From Synechococcus sp. BS301-5m-G53 (GTDB lineage Bacteria; Cyanobacteriota; Cyanobacteriia; PCC-6307; Cyanobiaceae): a stretch of 41,557 nucleotides of DNA. The translations under genes and the position numbers were made by a program. Under the pieces are notes generated by a model. That model saw nothing but the letters and a program-made list of their open reading frames with translations. It was not told the DNA's origin and did not search any database. Location: contig JADHMX010000007.1 in the NCBI GenBank assembly GCA_016779825.1, forward strand, positions 1-41,557, in the 5' to 3' direction. How positions within the stretch are numbered: the first letter of the stretch is position 1; the number at the start of each line of letters is the position of its first letter. This document shows positions 28,820 through 36,469 of this stretch, in pieces.

Positions 28820-29445
28820 TCGCGCAGCTCACGCAGGTTGCTGCTGTAAAAGCTCGCCAGCTCCTGATGACTTTTGACCGGTTGCCCGTAGGCGGAGCGG
28901 CCGGCTTTGGTCGGGAAAGAGGCCCATTCGGGAGCCAGCTTGGCCATGGCCTCCTTGGTGAGACCCTGCCGATCAATTTCATCCAGAGCACCCCGGCGTT
29001 CCGCGAGATGTAGCGCGGCTTGGTCCTGGTGCTTGGGTTCGAAGCTGTTCAGCATGAGTTCCTGTGCCACACCTTTCCAGGTCTTCGGCAGGAACTGATA
29101 AGCACCAGCTGCGGCGCTGGCGTATCGCTTCACAACCACCCGCTCGGGATGACGGGAGAGGTCCTGGAACTGACCTCCGCCGTACATGATTCGGTAACCC
29201 TTGTCTTCGCCACCCTTCCAGGTTCCTTCGGCGTAGCGGATGGTGTTGAGCAGTGCACGTCGCTCCGGCGTCAGCTCATAACGACCGCCTTCATTGCCAT
29301 AAGCCAAGTTGGCGCGGCTGTTGGAGCCGTCTTGCTCGGTGCCGTGCGCGATGGCCCTGGCCCTCTGAGGCGGCTGCGATGCGGCTGCGCACAGCACCAA
29401 TCCTGCGGTCAGGGCTGCAGCGACCAGAGGTCGACTCCAACGCAT
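28804..29445 (-). CDS. Secreted phage-lambda-type muramidase (GH104-like)
   Basis: A 213-residue protein with an N-terminal signal or anchor (RPLVAAALTAGLVLCAAAS) followed by a domain resembling the lambda R endolysin. The catalytic Glu is in TIRYAEGTWKGGE (near residue 73), followed by YRIMYGGGQFQDLSRHPERVV and the characteristic AAGAYQFLPKTWKGVAQEL. These enzymes cleave the glycan strand of peptidoglycan. No holin, spanin or other phage gene is nearby, so it looks like a domesticated wall-remodelling enzyme. ATG at 29445 gives a clean signal peptide; an earlier ATG at 29478 is possible. The start of the C-terminal region is helical (ELASFYSSNLRELRDQLGA). Confidence 0.85.
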   Translation of the reverse strand: MRWSRPLVAAALTAGLVLCAAASQPPQRARAIAHGTEQDGSNSRANLAYGNEGGRYELTPERRALLNTIRYAEGTWKGGEDKGYRIMYGGGQFQDLSRHPERVVVKRYASAAAGAYQFLPKTWKGVAQELMLNSFEPKHQDQAALHLAERRGALDEIDRQGLTKEAMAKLAPEWASFPTKAGRSAYGQPVKSHQELASFYSSNLRELRDQLGA

Positions 29446-29712
29446 GGATGGGCTGGACGCAGAAAAAAGACGACGCACGCAGGCTGGGCATGTGGACGAT
29501 CACAGTGCTGTCCCACGCGCCCCGGACGCGAGATCGGCGCTTGAGGGGTTGACACGCGCATTGCGCTGTGTCTATGCAAGTGGGAGTCGGCTGAGAGTCT
29601 TGCGAGACTCGTTGCGATCGCTGGGTTTGTCGTCGGCCCGTCGCCTGGGTGCTTGGGGAAGGGCCTGCTCGTTGCATCGATAAGAGCAGCTGATGCTTCT
29701 CTTTGATGGTGA
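29446..29712. other. Intergenic region between muramidase and trpS
   Basis: The longest gene-free stretch here. It contains a perfect 6-bp hairpin, GAGTCT-TGCG-AGACTC at 29594-29609, followed by one GCGATCGC octamer at 29613-29620. No tRNA, no strong terminator with a T-run and no convincing small gene were seen on either strand. It must contain the muramidase promoter and the trpS 3' untranslated region. A small RNA cannot be excluded. Confidence 0.5.
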
Positions 29713-30726
29713 TCAGGTGCGTCGGGCAAAACCCAAGGCATCCCGAACCCGCTCCAGGGTGGCGTTGGCCACGGTTTCGGCCTTCTCGCGCCCTGTGTTC
29801 AGCACCTGGTCGAGTTCGTCGGGGTCACGCATCAAATCGCGGTAGCGCTCCTGGATCGGTTCCAGGGCGTTCACGGTGGCTTCGGCCAGCATCGGCTTGA
29901 ACTGCCCCCATCCCATCTCGGCGCATTCGCTGGCGGCCTGTTCCCGCCCCTTGCCGCTGAGGATCGCGTAAAGCCCCAGAAGGTTGTCGGTTTCCGGCCG
30001 ATCCGGATTGCCGAATTCGAGACCTCGCTCGGGATCGGTTTTAGCGCGTTTGATTTTCTTGGTGATCAGTTCCGGAGGGTCCAGGAGGGTGATGCGACTT
30101 CCCTCATTCGGGTCGCTCTTGCTCATCTTGTTTCGACCATCCGTGAGGCTCATTACACGAGCCCCGTCCTTGAGGATCAGCGGCTTTGGAACCTTGAGCA
30201 CGGGCGTGTCTTTGTCGCCGAAGCGGGCATTGATGCGTTGCTGGGCGATGTCACGCGCCAGTTCCAGATGCTGCTTCTGATCTTCCCCAACGGGCACAAG
30301 ATCAGCGTCATAGAGAAGGATGTCCGCGGCCATCAGCACCGGATAGTCGAGCAGGCCCACGGACACGTTGTCCCCTTGCTTCACCGCCTTTTCTTTGAAC
30401 TGGATCATCCGCTCCAGCCAATTGAGCGGTGTGACGCAATTCAGCAGCCAGCACAGTTCACTGTGGGCTGCCACCTGGCTCTGCACGAACACCGAGCAGC
30501 GCTGGGGGTCCATGCCGCAGGCCAGGTAGAGCGCTGCGGTGGAGCGGGTGTCCTCGGCCAGGCGGCTGGGGTCATGGGGAACCGTGATCGCATGGAGATC
30601 CACCACGCAGACAAAGGTGTCGTGGCTTTCCTGCAGGTCAACCCAGTTGCGGATGGCACCAAGCCAATTGCCGAGGTGCAGTGCTCCGGTCGGCTGCACC
30701 CCGGAAAGAACCCTTGGCCGGTTCAT
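29713..30726 (-). CDS. trpS: Tryptophanyl-tRNA synthetase
   Basis: Class I synthetase that charges tRNA-Trp. The 337-residue protein has the HIGH-type motif in PTGALHLGNWLGAI near residues 13-26, the tryptophan-site region PVLMAADILLYDADLVPVGEDQKQH, and the KMSKS loop in RNKMSKSDPNEGSRI. Length is normal. It begins three bases after the stop of the Gly/Arg-repeat protein and is the last gene of a four-gene minus-strand series starting with the CDF transporter. Confidence 0.97.
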   Translation of the reverse strand: MNRPRVLSGVQPTGALHLGNWLGAIRNWVDLQESHDTFVCVVDLHAITVPHDPSRLAEDTRSTAALYLACGMDPQRCSVFVQSQVAAHSELCWLLNCVTPLNWLERMIQFKEKAVKQGDNVSVGLLDYPVLMAADILLYDADLVPVGEDQKQHLELARDIAQQRINARFGDKDTPVLKVPKPLILKDGARVMSLTDGRNKMSKSDPNEGSRITLLDPPELITKKIKRAKTDPERGLEFGNPDRPETDNLLGLYAILSGKGREQAASECAEMGWGQFKPMLAEATVNALEPIQERYRDLMRDPDELDQVLNTGREKAETVANATLERVRDALGFARRT

Positions 30727-30729
30727 CGA

Positions 30730-31305
30730 TCAGCCCTCGGTTGCTTCGGTTTTGGTGTCGTCCGTGGAAACGTCCGCTACAGCTGCTGGGTTGGTGTCGT
30801 CGCTCGGGACCGCTTCTGACTCGACCACAGGCTCGGGCACTGGTTCAACCTGTACTTCCGGCTGGGGTTTGGCTGGGCGAGCAAAGGGGTTCGGACGCGA
30901 GCCACGGCTGCCGCGCTCGTCATCAAAACGGCGACCGCGACCACCACCATCGCGACCACCACCATCGCGACCACCGCCATCGCGACCACCGCCATCACGC
31001 CGGCCAGCACGGGCAGGTTGATTGCGCTGCTGCTCGATCAGGGCGTCAAGTTGGCCGTCCTCCAGCATCTGCCCAAGGCTGCGGACTGCGAAACCCAACA
31101 CGGCAACGGTGGAGCGGAGATTGAAGGCCTCCTGCAGTGCCCTTGCCGAGCGCATTTCGTTGTCACTCAGGCGAATGCGAAAGCCACCGCCTTCACGGCC
31201 ACCGCCTTCACGGCCACCGCCACGGTTGCCACGACTGCGCTGGCCGTCGCGACCGCCGTCTCCCTGTCCCGCCTGCTGTTGGGGATCGCTGTAGGAATCA
31301 CTCAT
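30730..31305 (-). CDS. Gly/Arg-repeat protein with ribbon-helix-helix-like core
   Basis: A 191-residue protein of three parts. Residues 1-41 are polar and Gly/Arg-rich with two REGGG repeats. Residues about 42-95 form a compact core: strand FRIRLS, helix DNEMRSARALQEAFN, turn, helix STVAVLGFAVRSLGQML. The order beta-alpha-alpha with this spacing resembles ribbon-helix-helix DNA-binding proteins. Residues about 98-130 contain RDGGG repeated four times, encoded by 15-bp repeats, then an acidic Pro/Glu/Val-rich tail. RGG-type repeats commonly bind RNA or drive condensation. Nucleic-acid binding is a reasonable inference, but the target is unknown. It lies between the unknown gene at 31322 and trpS with very short spacers. 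Confidence 0.78.
   Translation of the reverse strand: MSDSYSDPQQQAGQGDGGRDGQRSRGNRGGGREGGGREGGGFRIRLSDNEMRSARALQEAFNLRSTVAVLGFAVRSLGQMLEDGQLDALIEQQRNQPARAGRRDGGGRDGGGRDGGGRDGGGRGRRFDDERGSRGSRPNPFARPAKPQPEVQVEPVPEPVVESEAVPSDDTNPAAVADVSTDDTKTEATEG
30937..30996. repeat. Four 15-bp tandem repeats encoding RDGGG
   Basis: Four head-to-tail units of 15 bp (30937-30951, 30952-30966, 30967-30981, 30982-30996). The first two are GCGACCACCACCATC and the last two differ by one base (GCGACCACCGCCATC). They lie within the coding sequence and keep frame. A shorter pair of related 15-bp units (GCCACCGCCTTCACG) at 31183-31212 encodes the N-terminal REGGG repeats. Confidence 0.95.
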
Positions 31306-31321
31306 GGCCCATGGCCTGGAA

Positions 31322-31849
31322 TCAGGCGCAAGTGTGACGCATCACCGGGGTGGTTTCGGTGATCCAGATCAGCTGGTGGCCTTCAACGCTGTTCTTGCGG
31401 GCCAGCACCAGCATGGGAACAGTGGTGATTCCTCGTTCGATCCGTTCGCGATAGCTGCTCACCAGCTGTCGGTAACGCTGGGCCGTCCATCCGTGGTTGG
31501 CGGAGTCGCGGCTGCTCCAGTAATCCTGCAGCGCTCTTTGGCAGTCCTCCATGCCGAAGTCCTGCCAACAGCTCTGCTGGGCCAAAAGTGGATCCACCCC
31601 CTGCTCGAGCAACCGCCGGTAATGCATTAGTTCGGGTGCTTCATCACGCCCGTCTGGGGGGAGCAGGCGATGCAGCTCGGTGAGGGGAGTCCGGGACAGC
31701 CGCAGCCAGCAGCGTTCTTGCAGCAAGACAGGCAGTTGCCAAGACCAGCCGTCGGAGCGGCGGACTTCGTTCAGCACGTCAATCAGCCCCCTCTGCTGAC
31801 GCTCAGTCAGCCTGGCGAGCTCTATGGCTTCGGTGTTGGCTTTAGCCAT
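31322..31849 (-). CDS. Conserved-looking hypothetical protein
   Basis: A 175-residue, mainly helical, Trp/Arg-rich protein. The ATG at 31849 overlaps the CDF transporter stop by eight bases. Features: N-terminal helices (EAIELARLTERQQRGLIDVL), WSWQLPVLLQERCWLRLSR, three Trp/Gln-rich segments such as QQSCWQDFGMEDCQRALQDYW, and a C-terminal stretch VPMLVLARKNSVEGHQLIWI that looks like beta strands. No signal or membrane segment. Not recognised. It could be a peripheral or regulatory protein co-expressed with the transporter and the Gly/Arg-repeat protein. Confidence 0.75.
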   Translation of the reverse strand: MAKANTEAIELARLTERQQRGLIDVLNEVRRSDGWSWQLPVLLQERCWLRLSRTPLTELHRLLPPDGRDEAPELMHYRRLLEQGVDPLLAQQSCWQDFGMEDCQRALQDYWSSRDSANHGWTAQRYRQLVSSYRERIERGITTVPMLVLARKNSVEGHQLIWITETTPVMRHTCA

Positions 31850-32744
31850 GGGCCCCGGTGTAGGTGATCCCCTCCTCCACGTACTCCTTGGGCTCGAGAT
31901 GGATGGTGCACCGCACCGGCCCGAAGATTCCCTCCAAGCGCTCCTCCACTTGCTCGGTGATCCGGTGCGCCGTGCTGAGGTCGTCGGCGCTGACAATCAT
32001 GTGCATCTCGATGAAGACCTGCTGACCGAGGACGCCGCGGCTGGCGATGTCATGGCAGTTCATCACGCCTGCGGTCGCCATGGCTTCGGCGTAGATGGCC
32101 TCGGGGGCAATCGCCATGTGGTCCACCAGCCAGGGCAAGGTGCCGCGCAGCACCTGAGAGCAGACACGGATCAGCAGCAAGGCCATCGGGATCGCCAGAG
32201 CGACATCGAGCCAGTTCACCTGCAGCCAAACCGCCCCGGCCATGCCCACCAGCACCACCACGGTTGTCCAGACATCACTGGCTGCATGCTGAGCATCCGC
32301 TTTGAGCAGGTTGCTGTTCAATCGCCGACCTTCCCGCAGCTCATAGCCCGCGAGGAGGAGATTGAAGCCCAGCACGAGGGTGAGTAGCACCAGCTCTTGG
32401 CCTGTGACTCGAATGGCTGGTAACCCCTCAAGCAGCCGTTCTCCGGAACGCAGCAGAATTTCGATGGCTGTGAACAGGATGAAACCAGCGATACCCAGGG
32501 CTCCGACCGCCTCATATTTGCGATGGCCGTAGGGATGATCGCGATCGGGCCGCGGATCGGAGAGCTTGTTGGTGACCAGGCCGGTGAGGCTGGAGAGGGC
32601 GTCGGTGGCGCTGTGCATGCCATCCGCGATCACCGCCAGAGATCCACTCATGGCCCCCACGAGAAGCTTCAGCAGCGACATGCTGATGTTCAGCCCCAGG
32701 GCCACCATGAGGACTCTGCGCACCTCCTGGCGGTTGTCGACCAT
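31842..32744 (-). CDS. CDF-family divalent cation transporter
   Basis: A 300-residue cation diffusion facilitator exporting Zn2+, Fe2+, Mn2+ or similar by proton exchange. Six membrane segments are seen. Metal-site residues occur in IADGMHSATDALSS (segment II, DxxxD-type with His) and ADAQHAASDVWTT (segment V, HxxxD), with HPYGHRKYEAVGAL between segments II and III. The C-terminal cytoplasmic domain (GVLGQQVFIEMHMIVSADDLS and VEERLEGIFG) has the ferredoxin-like fold of the family. ATG at 32744 (MVDNRQEVRRVL) is preferred to a TTG at 32768. Metal specificity cannot be fixed by eye; the HxxxD motif is compatible with Zn. It is the first gene of the series ending in trpS. Confidence 0.93.
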   Translation of the reverse strand: MVDNRQEVRRVLMVALGLNISMSLLKLLVGAMSGSLAVIADGMHSATDALSSLTGLVTNKLSDPRPDRDHPYGHRKYEAVGALGIAGFILFTAIEILLRSGERLLEGLPAIRVTGQELVLLTLVLGFNLLLAGYELREGRRLNSNLLKADAQHAASDVWTTVVVLVGMAGAVWLQVNWLDVALAIPMALLLIRVCSQVLRGTLPWLVDHMAIAPEAIYAEAMATAGVMNCHDIASRGVLGQQVFIEMHMIVSADDLSTAHRITEQVEERLEGIFGPVRCTIHLEPKEYVEEGITYTGAHG

Positions 32745-32913
32745 CGCGATGGGATGACTGTGGGTCAAAACTGCACCGGGCCTGTTCCCAAGTTATGGAG
32801 AAGTCTTCTCTCTGGCCTCAAGTTCTGGTGTCAGGAGTTGTGTTGAGCTAAGAAGGGCCACTGCTGCAACAGGCATTCTGTTGAAAATCCCGGCTTCATT
32901 GCCAGACCTGGTG

Positions 32914-34197
32914 ATGCCACCGACGTCGTTGTTGCGGCCGCTCGCTTTGGCTGGAGCTGGGCTGCTGGCCGGACAGTGGCTGATGACCGATGTGATGCAT
33001 GTCCCTGGCGGAGGGCTAGGGCTGCTGGCGGCTGGAGGTGTGGTGATCTGGCTTGGCCGCAAGCCCAGCCAACCACGTTTCGCTGCACCGGTGTCGCTGG
33101 AAGGGTGGATTGCTCGATGCCAGGAGGTGCTGGACCAGTTCGCGCGTTTTGAGCAGCAACCATCTGCCGATCAGGCCCGTCGTGCTGAATTGAAGGCGGT
33201 GGTAGACCGCAAGGGGCCTGTGCGCATGGCGATGGTCGCCTTGGGAGCTTCTCAGGGACCGAATGAAGCAGACCTCAGCAGCTCTCTGGCTGGCCCGGCG
33301 CCGTTAACGCTGTCGCTCTGCCATCCCCTCACCACCGATGACGGCAGCCGTTGCTGGCCCCGGGGTTTGGTCGATCAGGATCTGATCCTGTTCACGCTTA
33401 AAGCGCCTCTGTTGGCTTCAGATCTGCTTTGGCTTCAGCAGCTGCCGGAAGATCAACCCGCCTGGCTGCTTGTGATGAACGCAGGGCAGGACGCGTCGAC
33501 CGATGCCATCGATTCTGTTCGGGATGACCTTCCCGAGCGCTGGCGCGAGCGGATCCTGGTTCATGAGCCTTCGATGCAGCTGCGGACTGCCCTTGCACCG
33601 CTGCGCCGTTCGCTGAAACAGGCTGCGATCGAGACGCGGCCGCGGCTGCTGGCGGAACTGCACCGCCGTTGGCAGCGTGACCTCGAATCGCTTCGGCGTG
33701 AGCGCTTTCTGCAGATCCAGCAACGCACCCAGTGGGTGGTGGCTGGGTCTGTGATGGCATCCCCCATCGCCAGCCTTGATCTTCTCGCCGTCACGGTGGC
33801 CAACGGTTTGATGATCAAGGAGATGGGTGAGATCTGGGGGACATCGCTGCAGCCCGATGTGCTCAGGGAAGCTGCGGCACAGCTTGCTCGGGTGGCGCTC
33901 GCCCAGGGTGTGGTGGAGTGGACCGGTCAGACCTTGCTTGGACTGGCCAAGCTGGATGGGGGGAGTTGGCTCATCGCCGGTGCGATGCAGGCCCTCAGTG
34001 CGGCTTACCTCACCCGTGTGGTGGGCCGATCCATGGCCGATTGGCTGGCGATCAATGCCGGTGTGGACGAACTTGATCTTGTGGCCTTGAAGCAGCAGGC
34101 TCCGTTGTTGGTGGCCCGGGCCGCCGACGAAGAACGGCTGGACTGGAACGGATTTGTTCAGCAATCCCGCGAGTGGATGCTTCATGCAACTTCATGA
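32914..34197 (+). CDS. DUF697 membrane protein with degenerate GTPase-like half
   Basis: A 427-residue protein with two N-terminal membrane segments (LRPLALAGAGLLAGQWLM and GGLGLLAAGGVVIWLG). A middle region (about 100-240) has alternating strands and helices like a small GTPase. The expected P-loop position reads ALGASQGPNEADLSSSL with no GKS/T, and the NKxD position reads VMNAGQDAS. The C-terminal region is the DUF697 domain, with hydrophobic helices SVMASPIASLDLLAVTVANGLMIKEMGEIWG and GGSWLIAGAMQALSAAYLTRVVG. Related DUF697 proteins often carry a functional GTPase domain; here nucleotide binding appears lost. ATG at 32914 is one of several candidate starts. Its stop codon is embedded in a strong terminator separating it from psbA. 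Confidence 0.82.
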   Translation: MPPTSLLRPLALAGAGLLAGQWLMTDVMHVPGGGLGLLAAGGVVIWLGRKPSQPRFAAPVSLEGWIARCQEVLDQFARFEQQPSADQARRAELKAVVDRKGPVRMAMVALGASQGPNEADLSSSLAGPAPLTLSLCHPLTTDDGSRCWPRGLVDQDLILFTLKAPLLASDLLWLQQLPEDQPAWLLVMNAGQDASTDAIDSVRDDLPERWRERILVHEPSMQLRTALAPLRRSLKQAAIETRPRLLAELHRRWQRDLESLRRERFLQIQQRTQWVVAGSVMASPIASLDLLAVTVANGLMIKEMGEIWGTSLQPDVLREAAAQLARVALAQGVVEWTGQTLLGLAKLDGGSWLIAGAMQALSAAYLTRVVGRSMADWLAINAGVDELDLVALKQQAPLLVARAADEERLDWNGFVQQSREWMLHATS

Positions 34198-34229
34198 ATG
34201 CTTCGTGAAGCACTTAATGAAGTTTTTTT
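34188..34229 (+). terminator. Strong terminator overlapping the DUF697 stop codon
   Basis: Left outer arm AACTTCAT (34188-34195) pairs with ATGAAGTT (34217-34224). An inner hairpin TGCTTC-gt-GAAGCA (34199-34212) makes a near-continuous stem of about 16 base pairs with one bulge and one mismatch, followed by a run of seven T (34223-34229). It contains the stop codon at 34195-34197 and insulates the psbA promoter that follows. Confidence 0.88.
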
Positions 34230-34252
34230 GAGAGCTGATTCTGATTGTTGAG

Positions 34253-34284
34253 TTGTCATGTAACGGAAGGTTCCCTCCATAAAC
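34253..34284 (+). promoter_or_regulatory. Candidate psbA promoter
   Basis: TTGTCA at 34253-34258 resembles a -35 box and CATAAA at 34278-34283 a weak -10 box, with a 19-base spacer that is longer than ideal. Transcription from here would give a leader of about 50 bases rich in pyrimidine runs. The fit is only moderate and rests on inspection. Confidence 0.35.
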
Positions 34285-34338
34285 TTGTTCCACCTGTCCC
34301 TTTTTTCGGGGAGAGGTTTATCCGTCTTCTTTTCTTCC

Positions 34339-35415
34339 ATGTCCACCGCAATTCGCAGCGGACGCCAGAGCAATTGGGGAGCCTTTTGTCAGTGGGTGAC
34401 CGACACCAACAACCGCATCTATGTGGGTTGGTTCGGCGTGCTGATGATTCCCTGCCTCCTGGCGGCCACCATCTGCTTCACCATTGCTTTTATCGCCGCT
34501 CCCCCGGTTGATATCGATGGCATCCGCGAGCCTGTCGCTGGCTCTCTGATCTACGGCAACAACATCATCTCCGGTGCTGTTGTTCCTTCTTCCAACGCCA
34601 TCGGCCTGCACTTCTACCCCATCTGGGAAGCTGCTTCCCTCGATGAGTGGCTGTACAACGGCGGCCCTTATCAGTTGGTCTGCTTCCACTTCCTCATCGG
34701 CATTTCTGCCTACATGGGTCGCCAGTGGGAACTCTCCTACCGCCTGGGCATGCGCCCCTGGATCTGCGTTGCTTACAGCGCTCCGCTGTCTGCAGCGATG
34801 GCCGTTTTCCTGGTCTATCCCTTCGGTCAGGGTTCCTTCTCTGATGGCATGCCCCTGGGCATTTCTGGCACCTTCAACTTCATGTTGGTGTTCCAGGCCG
34901 AGCACAACATCCTGATGCACCCCTTCCACATGCTGGGTGTCGCAGGTGTTTTCGGCGGCAGCTTGTTCTCCGCCATGCACGGCTCCCTGGTGACCTCCTC
35001 CCTGGTGCGTGAAACCACCGAGAGCGAGTCCCAGAACTACGGCTACAAGTTTGGCCAAGAGGAAGAGACCTACAACATCGTGGCTGCCCACGGTTACTTC
35101 GGTCGCCTGATCTTCCAATACGCCTCCTTCAACAACAGCCGTAGCCTTCACTTCTTCTTGGGCGCTTGGCCTGTTGTTGGCATCTGGTTCACGTCCATGG
35201 GCGTGTCAACCATGGCCTTCAACCTGAACGGCTTCAACTTCAACCAGTCCATCCTGGATAGTCAGGGCCGCGTCCTGAACACCTGGGCTGACATGGTGAA
35301 CCGTGCCGGCCTCGGCATGGAAGTGATGCACGAGCGCAACGCTCACAACTTCCCCCTCGACCTGGCAACTGTTGAGTCCACTCCTGTGGCTCTGCAGGCT
35401 CCCGCCATCGGTTGA
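34339..35415 (+). CDS. psbA: Photosystem II reaction-centre protein D1
   Basis: Core PSII subunit that, with D2, holds P680, pheophytin, QB, tyrosine Z and the Mn4CaO5 cluster. The 358-residue protein starts at ATG 34339 ([17 protein letters not shown]). Numbering is one lower than in plants. It has D169 (plant 170), E188, H189, S263 in the QB site, and H331, E332, H336, D341 with processing after A343 (plant 332, 333, 337, 342, 344), so it is functional. The pheophytin-contact position equivalent to plant 130 is Gln (YMGRQWEL), which marks the D1:1 or low-light type; D1:2 has Glu there. Marine Synechococcus carry several psbA copies. A strong terminator precedes its promoter and another follows its stop. 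Confidence 0.98.
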   Translation: MSTAIRSGRQSNWGAFCQWVTDTNNRIYVGWFGVLMIPCLLAATICFTIAFIAAPPVDIDGIREPVAGSLIYGNNIISGAVVPSSNAIGLHFYPIWEAASLDEWLYNGGPYQLVCFHFLIGISAYMGRQWELSYRLGMRPWICVAYSAPLSAAMAVFLVYPFGQGSFSDGMPLGISGTFNFMLVFQAEHNILMHPFHMLGVAGVFGGSLFSAMHGSLVTSSLVRETTESESQNYGYKFGQEEETYNIVAAHGYFGRLIFQYASFNNSRSLHFFLGAWPVVGIWFTSMGVSTMAFNLNGFNFNQSILDSQGRVLNTWADMVNRAGLGMEVMHERNAHNFPLDLATVESTPVALQAPAIG

Positions 35416-35471
35416 TCGAGACAGCCTGAGGCTGAAGTCTCCAAGAGATTCAGCTTCGGTTGAACCGCGAA

Positions 35472-35498
35472 CTCCCCTCATGAGAGGGGGGTTTTTTT
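35472..35498 (+). terminator. Rho-independent terminator after psbA
   Basis: Stem CCCCTC (35474-35479) with GAGGGG (35484-35489), extended by a G-T and a C-G pair, with a four-base loop and followed by seven T bases (35492-35498). It lies about 60 bases after the psbA stop. Confidence 0.9.
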
Positions 35499-35590
35499 AT
35501 GCGTTGAGTGATTGATCGTGCATGAAGTGATGCAATCTCACCAGGCCTGTTCGATACATTTTCTGGCCTCATGAATGTCAGGCGCGCTCA

Positions 35591-36469
35591 ATGATTGAGC
35601 TTTTTCTTGGTCTCAGCCTTGCAATCATCATGTTCTCCCTCGGCCTCAGTTTGGAGCCACGGGACTTTGCTGTTGCTTTGCGACAACCGAAAGCCTTGCT
35701 GACGGGTTTGCTTTGTCAGGTCATTGGCCTTCCCTTGATTGCGTTTTTGCTGATTCGCCTGTTCCAGCTGCAAGGTGACTTGGCCTTCGGCGTGATGATC
35801 CTGAGCTGTTGTCCCGGGGGGATTACCTCGAATGTGATGTCCCGTTGGGCCCGGGGTGATGTGGCCCTCTCCATCTCTTACACAGCCATTGTCAGTTTGT
35901 TGACAGCGGTCACCCTTCCTTTGATTCTCGGAGCATCAGCAGGTCAGTTTCTCGAGACTACAGATGTTCAATTCGCCGTTGCTCCACTGAGTTTCAAGGT
36001 ATTTGCGATTGCCACGTTGCCCGTGCTGATCGGTGTGGTGATCAAACAGCTGCGCTCCTCTGCGGCCACCCGGTTGGAACAGAGGTGTTCCCGTTTGGCC
36101 AATCTGTTGTTCGCGCTGATCTTGCTCGCCACATTGATGAGCCAATGGGACGTGTTCACTGCCCATTTGGAGGTGCTAGGTCCGATCTTGATCAGCCTCA
36201 ATGTGCTGATGCTGTTGCTTGGTTGCACGCTGGGCCCGTTGCTGGCTTTGCCCAGGTCTCAAGTGACGATCCTGGCGATTGAGAGTGGCTTCCAGAACGG
36301 GACGGCTGGCATTGTTGTGGGGGCGATGCTCAGTCAGCCCGGTTCCAATGGGGTATTGACGGAAATGAGTCTCCCTTCGGCGGTTTATGGGGTCCTGATG
36401 CTGATCACCGTGGCTCCATTTGTGATTTGGCGTCGTGCTCTCGTTGGGAGAAGTTCCGCGCTCATGTGA
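35591..36469 (+). CDS. Bile acid:sodium symporter family (BASS) transporter
   Basis: A 292-residue inner-membrane transporter with about nine or ten membrane segments. Family landmarks include FSLGLSLEPRDF near residue 20 and the crossover motif ILSCCPGGITSNVMS (about 72-86), plus IESGFQNGTAGIVVGAML near the second crossover with the Asn/Gln sodium-site residues. Substrates in the family include bile acids in animals, and pyruvate, pantoate or other organic anions in plastids and bacteria; none can be assigned here. ATG at 35591 follows the psbA terminator by about 90 bases. The 3' end overlaps the convergent Cys/His protein by eight bases. The sequence looks slightly richer in A and T than genes before psbA. 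Confidence 0.88.
   Translation: MIELFLGLSLAIIMFSLGLSLEPRDFAVALRQPKALLTGLLCQVIGLPLIAFLLIRLFQLQGDLAFGVMILSCCPGGITSNVMSRWARGDVALSISYTAIVSLLTAVTLPLILGASAGQFLETTDVQFAVAPLSFKVFAIATLPVLIGVVIKQLRSSAATRLEQRCSRLANLLFALILLATLMSQWDVFTAHLEVLGPILISLNVLMLLLGCTLGPLLALPRSQVTILAIESGFQNGTAGIVVGAMLSQPGSNGVLTEMSLPSAVYGVLMLITVAPFVIWRRALVGRSSALM

Noticed and set aside
14882-29620. HIP1 (GCGATCGC) octamers as a regulatory array
   Set aside because: Only scattered single copies were seen (for example near 14882, 17896 and 29613), consistent with chance in this GC-rich DNA.
29444-29683. Possible small gene between the muramidase and trpS (plus strand)
   Set aside because: The frame starts inside the muramidase N-terminus and encodes an Arg/Leu/Ala-rich sequence with no pattern; treated as intergenic.
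30937-30996. CRISPR-like repeat array
   Set aside because: Units are contiguous 15-mers without spacers and stay in frame within a protein; a coding tandem repeat, not CRISPR.
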